This document shows, one piece after another, positions 1 to 8,037 of a stretch of 22,068 nt of DNA. A model generated the notes under the pieces. The model was not told the origin of the DNA and did no database searches. It saw nothing but the letters and a program-made list of their open reading frames with translations. The DNA is from Bacillota bacterium (GTDB taxonomy: Bacteria; Bacillota; Clostridia; Saccharofermentanales; DTU023). Every line of letters starts with the position of its first letter. Positions within the stretch are counted from its first letter, which is position 1. The DNA lies in assembly GCA_023389255.1 (NCBI GenBank), contig JAEWER010000009.1, positions 1 through 22,068 of the forward strand, read 5' to 3'. Made by a program: the position numbers and the translations under genes.

Positions 1-396
1 GCCTTTACGCCTAGAGCTTAGACTGTAGCCCAGTTCTTCGAGAACAACTAAAACTGGCTTAAGTGGGTTAGCCACATGGGCGAAATGCTGTTTGCTTTTA
101 GCGTCTAACTTATATTTACCAGCTTTAGCTAGTTGCTCAAGTTGCTCGCTATTACCTGGATCAATGCGTTGTACACGATAATTAGCTGCAATGCGTTTGC
201 CCGTCAAAAATAAAATGACAAACCACAAAGCCAGCGCAAACCACCAGCCGTAATTAAGGATAATGATTAACACATTCTGCTCATCGACTAGATATCTATT
301 GAACAACCAACGCAAGCCAACAAGTGCAACGCCGAACAGCAACAGCATCACAATTTGACGAAAAACTTCTATGACTTGACGAAAGCGCAACAGCAT
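1..396 (-). CDS. Unidentified two-helix membrane protein (C-terminus cut by window edge)
   Basis: An open frame runs from an ATG at 394-396 to the left edge of the window without a stop, giving 132 visible residues. I do not recognise the family. The protein starts with a short basic stretch (MLLRFRQ). It has a hydrophobic segment at about residues 14-34 and a second at about 46-66 containing NYGWWFAL. A soluble, basic, Lys/Gln-rich region follows. This layout suggests two membrane helices with both ends in the cytoplasm. GAGAGG at 404-409 lies 7 bases before the ATG and supports this start. The gene begins 4 bases after the stop of the phosphodiesterase gene, so the two are probably co-transcribed and translationally coupled. 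The rest of the protein, which could carry the recognisable domain, lies outside the window. Confidence 0.75.
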   Translation of the reverse strand, partial: MLLRFRQVIEVFRQIVMLLLFGVALVGLRWLFNRYLVDEQNVLIIILNYGWWFALALWFVILFLTGKRIAANYRVQRIDPGNSEQLEQLAKAGKYKLDAKSKQHFAHVANPLKPVLVVLEELGYSLSSRRKG

Positions 397-400
397 GTGC

Positions 401-949
401 TTACCTCTCAACAGTTAAAGCAGCGATAGTTTGATGTGTAGCTAAATCAATTAAACGTACTCTGCCATCTTCAAAAACAGCAACCGAAGCACTACCGTCT
501 TTGGGAATGGCTGGACTGCCTGGATTCAAACAAATTAAATTGCCATCCTTGTAGAGTTCCTTAACATGGGTGTGACCATAGATCAATAAATCTGCACCTT
601 GCTCTTTGGCTTTAGCTATACGGCTAGTAACACTCTCTTTGTAGCCATGAATCATAAAGAACTTGTAGCCATCCAACTCAACTAAGCGCCAGTCGTGGCT
701 CAAGTCCTGCTCTGTTACCATCTCATCTACATCTGCATCACAATTGCCATGTACGAAGTAAATGTTATTCATGCTCTTGATGCGTTCTGCCAGTTCTTTA
801 GGTCCATAGCCGACAGGTAGATTGTTTCTCGGTCCATGGTACAGCACATCTCCTGCATGCAAATAAAAATCACATGTCCCCATGGCTACCAGAGCTTGTT
901 CGAAAGCTTTTAAGTCACCATGAGTATCGCTTAGAATTCCAATTCGCAT
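401..949 (-). CDS. yfcE: YfcE-type metallophosphodiesterase
   Basis: Cytoplasmic calcineurin-like metallophosphodiesterase of 182 residues, the usual family size. The metal-binding motifs are all present in order: DTH at residues 8-10, GDVLYHGPRN starting at 33, GNCD at 68-71, a histidine at 101 (IHG) and GHTH at 125-128, then NPGSP. The GDVLxHGPRN block and GNCDxxVD are close to E. coli YfcE as I remember it, so this is likely a true ortholog rather than a distant MJ0936-type relative. YfcE hydrolyses artificial phosphodiesters with Mn2+ in vitro; its physiological substrate is unknown. The ATG at 949 follows AAAGAGG with 5 bases of spacing. It sits 24 bases after the alanyl-tRNA editing gene and 4 bases before a membrane-protein gene, in one likely transcript. 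Confidence 0.9.
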   Translation of the reverse strand: MRIGILSDTHGDLKAFEQALVAMGTCDFYLHAGDVLYHGPRNNLPVGYGPKELAERIKSMNNIYFVHGNCDADVDEMVTEQDLSHDWRLVELDGYKFFMIHGYKESVTSRIAKAKEQGADLLIYGHTHVKELYKDGNLICLNPGSPAIPKDGSASVAVFEDGRVRLIDLATHQTIAALTVER

Positions 950-973
950 AAATACCTCTTTATCTTTCTCTTT

Positions 974-2224
974 CTAAAGTTCAGCAAAACTTTGACTCTG
1001 CCAATAGTTTTCTAGCACTGAGGCTATTTCTTCCGCTTCAAGCTCTGCACTGCCTTGCATTATTTCTGTCTTGCCACCACCTTTGAATGGTTGCTCTTTC
1101 CGCAATACTTCTGCTAAAGTGCGCAAATCCCAGCACTTACTGGCGACAGCTAATTGACAGTGTGTCAATACTTCTTTTTCAGTTTCTATCTCGTTTTCTC
1201 TGATTACTGCGACCCATTGCAAGGTAGTTTGCTCCATTAAGTTTGTAGCAATTTTAGGCAATTCATGTTTGTGGAAAAGATCAGTAATCCAAACAAAATA
1301 ATCTGTAGCACCATCAAGTTGTAACATGTCCGCATAACAGGCTACTATTTCTTCATTTTGCTTTTTGCGCTCTGCTTGTAAAAAATTTCTTTCTTCTTGT
1401 AGGCGTAAAAACAATTCTGGTACATCATCGATTTTGACAGAACTTGAACGAGCTATCTTTTCTAGAACCTGTCTTTGTGCTAGTTGATATTTCACTGCTC
1501 TCTGTCCGCATAAAACTGTAATGCGCACGCCACCTTTGTATGGTTCGTGCTTGGTAAAAACGATTAAACCAATTTCGCCAGTTGTGTGCACATGTGTACC
1601 GCAACAAGCACAACAGTCAACTTCTGGTACACTAACCAGCCTCACTTGACCACTCAATTCTTTTTTACTGCGGTATGCAATTTGAACCAACTCGCTCTCG
1701 GTGGGATAGCTGATCTGTAAAGGTAAATTCTGTTGTACAACCGCATTAGCTTCAAGTTCAATCTCTGCTAAAACTGTAGGCGAAATAGGACCATCAAAAT
1801 CAAAGGTTGTATATGTTTCTGCGATGTGAAAACCCACATTGTTGTAGCCAAAACGTTTATTAATCAGTCCAGATACAATATGTTCTCCCGAATGTTGTTG
1901 CATCAGATCAAAGCGACGTACAAAATCAATTTCACCCCTAATCTCAGTCGCAACAGCTAGAGGTTGATCGCACCAATGGATAATTTGCTCGCCTCTATAC
2001 GTCGTATCTAAAACAGCTATTTCTGTTGTTGCTGTCAACAACACTCCTCTATCGCCTGGTTGACCACCGCCTTCAGGATAAAAGCAGGTCTGATCGAGCA
2101 CAATAGGAAACAGTAACTGTTTTTGTTTTCCTACCATACGCTCTTGTGCTTCGTTTGTCTGCACTACCTTAGCCACAAAGCTCTTACGATACGCATCTAA
2201 ATAGTACAACTCGTTAAAATTCAT
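974..2224 (-). CDS. Stand-alone alanyl-tRNA editing protein (AlaX-like, with DHHA1 domain)
   Basis: Predicted trans-editing hydrolase that removes wrongly attached amino acids, typically serine, from tRNA-Ala. The 416-residue protein matches the editing part of alanyl-tRNA synthetase without the aminoacylation core. An N-terminal beta-barrel carries the FYPEGGGQPGD motif at about residues 48-58. The zinc site is HSGEH (H111, H115) plus C207 and H211 in the CCACCGTH segment. A helical linker follows at about 240-295, and a C-terminal DHHA1 domain has GGGKTEIMQG at 382-391. The length fits the long AlaX-like proteins common in Clostridia. Cysteines at 204, 205, 207 and 208 are more than the zinc site needs. 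The ATG at 2224 is preceded by a weak purine stretch (GAGAGAAAG). A likely promoter lies just upstream, so this gene may start its own transcript with yfcE and the gene at the window edge. Confidence 0.88.
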   Translation of the reverse strand: MNFNELYYLDAYRKSFVAKVVQTNEAQERMVGKQKQLLFPIVLDQTCFYPEGGGQPGDRGVLLTATTEIAVLDTTYRGEQIIHWCDQPLAVATEIRGEIDFVRRFDLMQQHSGEHIVSGLINKRFGYNNVGFHIAETYTTFDFDGPISPTVLAEIELEANAVVQQNLPLQISYPTESELVQIAYRSKKELSGQVRLVSVPEVDCCACCGTHVHTTGEIGLIVFTKHEPYKGGVRITVLCGQRAVKYQLAQRQVLEKIARSSSVKIDDVPELFLRLQEERNFLQAERKKQNEEIVACYADMLQLDGATDYFVWITDLFHKHELPKIATNLMEQTTLQWVAVIRENEIETEKEVLTHCQLAVASKCWDLRTLAEVLRKEQPFKGGGKTEIMQGSAELEAEEIASVLENYWQSQSFAEL

Positions 2225-2252
2225 AGTTCTTATCTTTCTCTCAGATACTTCT

Positions 2253-2281
2253 ATTTTAAGAGAAGATATAGCTTTCGTCTA
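2253..2281 (-). promoter_or_regulatory. Candidate sigma-A promoter for the alanyl-tRNA editing gene
   Basis: On the minus strand, TAGACG at 2276-2281 (four of six matches to TTGACA) and TAAAAT at 2253-2258 (five of six to TATAAT) are separated by exactly 17 bases. The expected start of transcription is near 2246, leaving a leader of about 22 bases before the ATG at 2224. It lies in the 74-base gap after znuB, the largest gap in this part of the window. This is a match by eye only; AT-rich DNA yields such matches by chance. Confidence 0.45.
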
Positions 2282-2298
2282 AAGTTGAACCTTTGTAT

Positions 2299-3117
2299 CT
2301 AACTAGACAATTTTGCTTCCCTACCATAATTACGCAATTTGCGGATGATAGTAATTACAGATAGGGTTGCTACCGACAGCAAGACAAAAGTTCCACCAGG
2401 TTTGAGTCCTACATAAAAAGCGATTGTTAAACCACAGAGCACAAAAAAGAGTGATAAACAGATGGCTGAAATAAGGGTGCTTCGAAAACTTGAACACAAC
2501 TGCATGGCGCAAGCTATCGGGATAATCATAAAAGAAGTGATAACTAAGGCGCCTACAATGCGTGCTGCTAAGGAAATAGCCAGCGCTGTGAGCAAAGTAA
2601 AAATCACTTCACACAAGGCTATATTAATTCCAGATAGTCGAGCCTGCTGTGGTGAATAAGCGAGTAAGAATAACGCTTGATATAAAAATTTAAACACGAC
2701 TAGTACCACCGCACAGATGCAGATTGTGAACCAAACATCTGTACTACTCACAGCCACGATTGAGCCGAATAGAAAGCTGTTGAAATTCGAACCAGCTGGC
2801 ACAAAGTCAGATAAAACACTAGCCAAACCAATACCAGTAGACATAACTACAGCAATTGCCATATCGCTATAGCGTCTCATCTTTTTGCGAAAATATTCAA
2901 TGCTAAACGCCGAAATGATACTTAACGCCACAGCGCCCATCAACGGATTAATACCTAGTAACAAGCCACAAGCAACACCAGCAAGAGAATTGTGCGATAG
3001 AGCATCACCTATCATGGCTTGCTTGCGCAATACCACCATCAAACCAATACAAGGTAAAGTTATGGCTAAAACAATGCCCGTAAGCAAGGCCCGTTGCATA
3101 AAAACGTAATGTAACAT
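2299..3117 (-). CDS. znuB: Zinc/manganese-type ABC transporter permease (ABC-3 family)
   Basis: Membrane permease of a ZnuABC/MntABC-type metal importer, 272 residues, the usual length. The protein is almost entirely hydrophobic with roughly eight membrane segments. Family features are visible: the early LRKQAMIGDALSHNSLAG block at about residues 30-47, with the conserved GDALSH-like loop that contacts the ATPase, and FGSIVAVSSTDV near 117-128. ARIVGALVITSFMIIPIA near 185-202 is also typical. The start ATG overlaps the znuC stop by one base (TAATG), with a strong GGAGGTGA site 4 bases before the ATG, so the two subunits are translated together. Zinc is more likely than manganese by resemblance, but the metal cannot be decided from the permease alone. 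No periplasmic-type binding protein gene is present in the window. Confidence 0.87.
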   Translation of the reverse strand: MLHYVFMQRALLTGIVLAITLPCIGLMVVLRKQAMIGDALSHNSLAGVACGLLLGINPLMGAVALSIISAFSIEYFRKKMRRYSDMAIAVVMSTGIGLASVLSDFVPAGSNFNSFLFGSIVAVSSTDVWFTICICAVVLVVFKFLYQALFLLAYSPQQARLSGINIALCEVIFTLLTALAISLAARIVGALVITSFMIIPIACAMQLCSSFRSTLISAICLSLFFVLCGLTIAFYVGLKPGGTFVLLSVATLSVITIIRKLRNYGREAKLSS

Positions 3118-3872
3118 TAATTCACCTCCACAGGATTATGGGGATGTTCATGTCTGTGTGAGAGTTCGTAAACAATTTGTTCTTTGCTCAATTTAACCAA
3201 GGTTCCGTTTTCAAGACAATAAACTCGATTCGCATATTCGGTGATATGGTGCATATCATGTGTAATTAGGAGTACACTCATACCGTTGCTACACAACTTT
3301 TTTAACAATTGATACAAGCCATCCACTGTATTGCGGTCTAACCCCACCGTCGGTTCATCCAGCAACATCAATTCTGTTTGCGCTGCTAACACACCAGCCA
3401 ACATGACACGCTGTTGTTGCCCGCCCGACAGATGCGAAATCATACGTTTTTCATATCCTGTCATCTCGACTAAATCTAAAGCTTCAGCTACTTTTTGTTT
3501 GACTTCTTTGCGAGAAAGTTTAGTCTGTTTCTTAATCGCATAAAGATGTGCTCGCACAATCTCAAAGACATTGGCGGGGAAAGCATTATTACGCTCAACT
3601 GCATTTTGTGGCAGATAACCTATTTTGCTCCACTGCTTGAACTCTTTGGCATTCACGCCAAACAATTCAATTGCTCCTTCACTCGGAAGTAACTCTCCTA
3701 AGAGTAAACGCATAAGGGTACTTTTACCTGCACCATTTGCCCCGATCAACACTACCAATTCGCCACGTTCAACACTGAAATCTATCGAGCTTAAAACAGG
3801 TACTTGGCGATAGGCAAATGATAGTTGCTGACATCTGATAGCAGTTTGTTGTTTTAGTTGTTCTGCTTTCAC
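3117..3872 (-). CDS. znuC: Zinc/manganese-type ABC transporter ATP-binding protein
   Basis: Cytoplasmic ATPase that powers the neighbouring permease. Counting from the GTG at 3875, it has Walker A GANGAGKST at residues 45-53, a Q-loop glutamine at 90, the LSGGQQQR signature at 149-156, Walker B LMLLDEP at 169-175, and the H-loop histidine at 206. The C-terminus SHRHEHPHN holds four histidines near residues 240-246 and may bind metal. Two GTG codons stand side by side at the start (3873-3875 and 3870-3872). The ribosome site AGAGGAG at 3879-3885 is only 3 bases from the first but 6 from the second, so I favour the second, which shortens the protein by one residue to 251. The gene follows the 1052-residue protein gene after about 37 bases and overlaps znuB by one base. 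Confidence 0.88.
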   Translation of the reverse strand: MKAEQLKQQTAIRCQQLSFAYRQVPVLSSIDFSVERGELVVLIGANGAGKSTLMRLLLGELLPSEGAIELFGVNAKEFKQWSKIGYLPQNAVERNNAFPANVFEIVRAHLYAIKKQTKLSRKEVKQKVAEALDLVEMTGYEKRMISHLSGGQQQRVMLAGVLAAQTELMLLDEPTVGLDRNTVDGLYQLLKKLCSNGMSVLLITHDMHHITEYANRVYCLENGTLVKLSKEQIVYELSHRHEHPHNPVEVN

Positions 3873-3909
3873 CACGAACTCCTCTAGTTAAAATTGCGAT
3901 GCACTCGCA

Positions 3910-6900
3910 TTAATCTAGTTTACTCTGAATTACCACAACCTGCCCAGGCAAAATTTGTACAGTAGCTGTATGATCTATTTCTTCTGCACTCTGCAACTTG
4001 GCACTAGCATCGTATTGCTCTAGCTGATACCTATCTTGTTCTTCTAGATTTAGGTGGCATTTAAGAGGTTTTTCATCGCAGTTGAGCAAGTAAATCATTG
4101 TCTTTCTACCTTGGCGACTCGGAATAGAAAAAGCAAAGGCTTCTAGATTCATTGACTCAATATTTTGCGTATCACCAGCTAATTCTATTTTTTTTAGATC
4201 AGTTTTTAACTGTTCTGCATTTTGCAGAGAACTGAGTAATTGATAACTGCGTCTGCTCAGTTCATCAAATTTTGTTAACTCTTCACCACAACTAAATTGA
4301 CGGCGATAGAGCATGTACGGCAATAGATACTCTGAGAATTGTTGAGCATTATTGGGGAGATCTCGGATGATAAAATGCTGTTTACTACGAGCAAAAGCAC
4401 TGGTGTTAAGTTCTTCGCTTTGCTGTTTGATCACATTATTTAACTCAGAAACATAGTTGACCTGCTTGTTGTCACTCTGCTCATTTATCGATGTGCCTTG
4501 GCTAAAAGTTTCTTCAGCTCGAACACTGCGTAAATCAGCTGTTGACAAATTCTTTTGTTCTTCTTGGTAATGCATGCCATCAATTAAAACTATTTTGCTT
4601 GCAAACTGTTTAAATTCAGCGGTAGCTGTAATCTCAGCAAGAAGACGCTCTGCTACAAAATGTTTCGCCGTATCGTTAGGCAATGGACAAATATCGTCAT
4701 CCACAATTTCTAAGACTATACTTTGAAAACTATCTGTATAACGATTCAAAGCACCTTGCGCTGTACGCAATTTACCGTAGGTGGTATCACTCTCACCAGC
4801 CAAAAACTGCATCAGATGTCTGATCTCTTCTGCTGAACAATATGGCTTAATAACCAGCCAAGGATTTTGCTTAAGAGACGCTATTTGTAATAGCTGTTCA
4901 CTCAAACTCTGACGTGTAACGAGAGAAAATTTATTTTTATTGCTTCTTATTTCAGTACCGCTGGTAGACCCAACCCAGTATTCACTGCTCTGATCATAAC
5001 CACCAATACTACATTCTACCAAGCGCAAATAGCCTGTGCTCTTCTCACTGATCTTTTTTAATTCAGCTAAAGTTTCTTCGCTATCCACAATTGCAGGCAA
5101 CAATTTAACGTCATCAATCTGCACACGAACTTTTTTATTGGCTTCGACTGCTAAATATAAAGTGCTTTCTTTAATCCCACTAGGCAATACAACTGTGGAC
5201 AGATATCGTCGCCAATGCCCACTCAATTTTCTCGTAGTCGTAGTACTCTCTGTATCTTCTGCTCCCACACCAAATTTTATTGTGGCATCAGCATCAGCCT
5301 GATTTTCACTCACAACTCGTGCGGAAAACTGTAGGTTGTAGACGTTGTTAGCGTGTGCATGATTGAGCTCTAGCGTCTGACAGGCTTGTGCTTGGTCGGT
5401 CACTAAAGACTGCCATTTTTCTGGCATCATCTGTTTACTATACAAGCCTTGCCAGCTTTCAATCCTGCTTTGCTTAGATGTTTGAGCAGCATCTATCTCT
5501 ATCTCTAGAACGCCACCTTGCTCTGGCTCAGAAACGGCTAGCTTGGCACTCTCTTTAATCCACCATTCACCTGGCAAAGGCATACTCAAATCATAGTTGG
5601 TAGGCAATTGAACCAAAGATTTTTCAAGCCAGACCACATCCTGGCTATTGTATTCAATATTCTTCTCACTATTCGCAATTTGTAGCTCAAGCCCAGCAAA
5701 GGCATAGTTGATCTTACCTGTTTGACTTAACCACAACAGTCGACCTGAATTGAATAGCTGTAAATTCTTAATTTGCTCCTGACGTAAAGCATGTAAAACT
5801 TGATTATTGTCAGCATCACGCAACAACTCTCCTGCAGTAGAAACAAAGTAACAATGCCCCTGACTATCCAGTACTGCAACTTGTTCAGTGCTCAGTAATT
5901 GGGCATCTACCCACTTAGGTCTGAGCAACAATTCACCTCGCGCACTGGCTTCCTGGCGAAACTGTTGTAACATCTTACTTTGGTCAATTTCGTGCAACTT
6001 TTGATCTTGCTCAAGCACTAGCAAACGACCTCTGTTGGTACGTATTAAAACTTTGCTATCTCTTACGTTGATCTGTTGCCAATCATCCTTACTATCGCTT
6101 GAGGCTATAATTTGTAATTTATTTTGTTGATCAATTTGCCACAGTATTGTTTTGCTAGCCACATAAAACCCAGTGTGATTACTGGCAAGAGCACTTACCT
6201 TAAAATCTTTTGGTGTATCTAGCTCTATCAATTTGTTGTCTTGTAACCTATATAAAGCATGTTCACTAGCTAGTAATACTTCTGAAGCTAGTTTGCCTTG
6301 TTGTTTGGTTTGTCTGGTAGCAAGCAGGCCCAGAGATTCTTTGGGATAGTCCAGTACTAACTTATACCAATCACCATGTTTTTCCTGCCAAAGCTCGCCT
6401 GCAGTATCTAGCGCTAAAACCTGGTTATCCGCTATACCAAACTGTTTAATATCTGCTGTGGTCGGTAATTGATGTATCTGAAAATAACTATAATCACGCG
6501 CTATTAAAATTTGTCCACGTTCGCCACCTAGATACAGGCTATTTTGATATTCGGCTTGCACTTGCCAGTTAGTATAGGATGTTTCAGCTTGATAATCTAA
6601 ACTGTGAATTTCTTGTAGTAGCTCTGTGTGATAAGACGCTACTGTGCCAGTGGTACGAGTACGTTGACCATCAATATCGTTTTGCAGGACATTAACTCTG
6701 CTCCCTAGATAATCTTCATCACTTAAGCTAACCTGTCCTTCTGCTTGTAAATCTGTTGCTGGTTGTACTATCAATTTATTTTGTTTGCCACTAAGCACAC
6801 GATAAGCAAAGCGATATGTGAGTGGTGAGAAAGAACTATTTTTTATTAGATTGGTATCCGTGCCTTGAGGTAAATCGAGAGCACTTGCTAGCTGGACGCG

Positions 6901-7068
6901 TCTCTCGCCACCATCACTTACATATAACTGAGCTGTAGCAATATTGCGTGATAAAAAATGTAGTGCTAGCACTACAAATAGCACAAACACTACAGATACA
7001 ACAGACAAAATTCCTAATTGTTTAAACCAACGTTGCCTAATAGCTAAGCGTCGCACTCTGTCTACCAA
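3910..7068 (-). CDS. Large membrane-anchored protein with propeller-like, carbohydrate-binding-like and degenerate GH51-like regions
   Basis: A 1052-residue protein, probably anchored with its bulk outside the cell. Residues 1-16 are basic and 17-40 form one membrane helix. Residues about 175-470 contain repeated short beta-rich units ending in patterns such as GELWQ, ALYRL and TILWQI, which suggests a beta-propeller. Residues about 494-660 resemble a carbohydrate-binding jelly roll ending in IDDVKLLP. Residues about 670-960 resemble an alpha-arabinofuranosidase-type (GH51-like) barrel: FLAG, TYGKLRTAQG at 763-772, then SIVLEIVDDD at 783-792, where active relatives have an EIGNE acid/base motif. 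The last about 70 residues, ending LPGQVVVIQ, resemble the C-terminal beta domain of such enzymes. Because NE is replaced by DD, activity is doubtful. The start is a TTG at 7068, 3 bases after the CPBP stop, without a good ribosome site; a GTG at 7056 is an alternative. Domain calls are from memory of motifs and are tentative; the reading frame itself is certain. Confidence 0.6.
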   Translation of the reverse strand: MVDRVRRLAIRQRWFKQLGILSVVSVVFVLFVVLALHFLSRNIATAQLYVSDGGERRVQLASALDLPQGTDTNLIKNSSFSPLTYRFAYRVLSGKQNKLIVQPATDLQAEGQVSLSDEDYLGSRVNVLQNDIDGQRTRTTGTVASYHTELLQEIHSLDYQAETSYTNWQVQAEYQNSLYLGGERGQILIARDYSYFQIHQLPTTADIKQFGIADNQVLALDTAGELWQEKHGDWYKLVLDYPKESLGLLATRQTKQQGKLASEVLLASEHALYRLQDNKLIELDTPKDFKVSALASNHTGFYVASKTILWQIDQQNKLQIIASSDSKDDWQQINVRDSKVLIRTNRGRLLVLEQDQKLHEIDQSKMLQQFRQEASARGELLLRPKWVDAQLLSTEQVAVLDSQGHCYFVSTAGELLRDADNNQVLHALRQEQIKNLQLFNSGRLLWLSQTGKINYAFAGLELQIANSEKNIEYNSQDVVWLEKSLVQLPTNYDLSMPLPGEWWIKESAKLAVSEPEQGGVLEIEIDAAQTSKQSRIESWQGLYSKQMMPEKWQSLVTDQAQACQTLELNHAHANNVYNLQFSARVVSENQADADATIKFGVGAEDTESTTTTRKLSGHWRRYLSTVVLPSGIKESTLYLAVEANKKVRVQIDDVKLLPAIVDSEETLAELKKISEKSTGYLRLVECSIGGYDQSSEYWVGSTSGTEIRSNKNKFSLVTRQSLSEQLLQIASLKQNPWLVIKPYCSAEEIRHLMQFLAGESDTTYGKLRTAQGALNRYTDSFQSIVLEIVDDDICPLPNDTAKHFVAERLLAEITATAEFKQFASKIVLIDGMHYQEEQKNLSTADLRSVRAEETFSQGTSINEQSDNKQVNYVSELNNVIKQQSEELNTSAFARSKQHFIIRDLPNNAQQFSEYLLPYMLYRRQFSCGEELTKFDELSRRSYQLLSSLQNAEQLKTDLKKIELAGDTQNIESMNLEAFAFSIPSRQGRKTMIYLLNCDEKPLKCHLNLEEQDRYQLEQYDASAKLQSAEEIDHTATVQILPGQVVVIQSKLD

Positions 7069-7071
7069 ACC

Positions 7072-8022
7072 TTAAACGAAGAGATCTTGTTGTCTTTTAC
7101 GGTAGATAAATGTCATAACCAGCATAGGAATGATCATCAAGTAGCTAACTATACCTACCGCAATTTGAGGCAATAGTTGTCCCTCAAATAGTAATGAAAC
7201 AAAACCACCGAAGAAATTGAAGATCATATGAAACAAAATGCTCATTTTAATCGATCTTGTCATGACATAAACAACGCCTAAGAAAATACCGGGAATTAAC
7301 ACATAGGTAGACTGAACCAAGTTCATATGGAAGATAGAGAATAAGACAGCTTGCAAAATTACTGCCACACTAACTGGCATGCGACCAATAAACTCACCTA
7401 AAATTATGCCTCTGAAAAGTAGCTCTTCAGCAATCGGCACCAGCACTACAACCGCAATAAAAGTAAAAATAAGGTTTAAATCCTTAGCTTTCAGTACATC
7501 TACCAGTTCACCATACTCTTTGATCGCATCATCAAAATAAACGGATACTGAATTGTTGAATTGGGCAATAAACGTAATGATTAAAAATAAAACATTAATT
7601 AATCCCAGCGATCCTAGAGCAGAAACTACAGTAAATATCCACGCACGTGGCTTTGTTTTGCGTACAAGGAAAGAATTGGGACGTTTATTTTCTCTACCAA
7701 ATAAATAGGATACGTAGATGGGAATGAGAAAAACCATGCAGGCTATCATGCCAACAATGGATAGCGATGAAGCCTCGGGCAAGTCAGCCTGAGGTTTGAT
7801 GACATTGTGGAGTATTGCCGCTAGCATAATACCCAGTCCCAAGAATATTTGATGCAACAACATAAAGGCTAAAGGAATGAAAAAAGTTCTCGCCCCTAAT
7901 TTTTTGCGTCGATAATTAATTTGTACTCCGCCATCTTGCCAAATGTTCAGCGGTACATTGATAGCTTCTGGCGTATATTTAGTGTCATCCCAAAAACCAT
8001 GGTATTGCTTATTGTCTTTCAT
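7072..8022 (-). CDS. CPBP (CAAX-type) intramembrane metalloprotease
   Basis: Integral membrane protein of the CPBP/Abi family, whose members include CAAX prenyl proteases and bacteriocin self-immunity proteins. The three catalytic motifs are complete: EELLFRG (E201, E202, R206), FSIFH (F230, H234) and HMIFN (H267, N271), counting from an upstream GTG. Hydrophobic segments lie at about 48-74, 88-110, 130-157, 185-203, 219-236, 243-257, 262-281 and 287-308. The N-terminal 45 residues are hydrophilic and cytoplasmic. A GTG at 8028 would overlap the ribosome site itself; AGGAG lies 5 bases before the ATG at 8020-8022, so I place the start there (316 residues). It lies 15 bases after the DUF2156 gene and 3 bases before the giant protein gene, forming a small cell-envelope cluster. 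The substrate is unknown. Confidence 0.88.
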   Translation of the reverse strand: MKDNKQYHGFWDDTKYTPEAINVPLNIWQDGGVQINYRRKKLGARTFFIPLAFMLLHQIFLGLGIMLAAILHNVIKPQADLPEASSLSIVGMIACMVFLIPIYVSYLFGRENKRPNSFLVRKTKPRAWIFTVVSALGSLGLINVLFLIITFIAQFNNSVSVYFDDAIKEYGELVDVLKAKDLNLIFTFIAVVVLVPIAEELLFRGIILGEFIGRMPVSVAVILQAVLFSIFHMNLVQSTYVLIPGIFLGVVYVMTRSIKMSILFHMIFNFFGGFVSLLFEGQLLPQIAVGIVSYLMIIPMLVMTFIYRKRQQDLFV

Positions 8023-8037
8023 AATCACTCCTATGAA

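Noticed and set aside
3895..3909. Small hairpin TGCGA-5-TCGCA followed by TTTT on the minus strand, between the giant gene and znuC
   Set aside because: The stem has only five pairs, too weak for a convincing terminator; the spacing fits a continuous operon better.
3910..7068. Annotating the giant protein simply as an arabinofuranosidase
   Set aside because: The acid/base NE motif is replaced by DD, and I could not identify a nucleophile glutamate. Only a degenerate GH-like fold is supportable.
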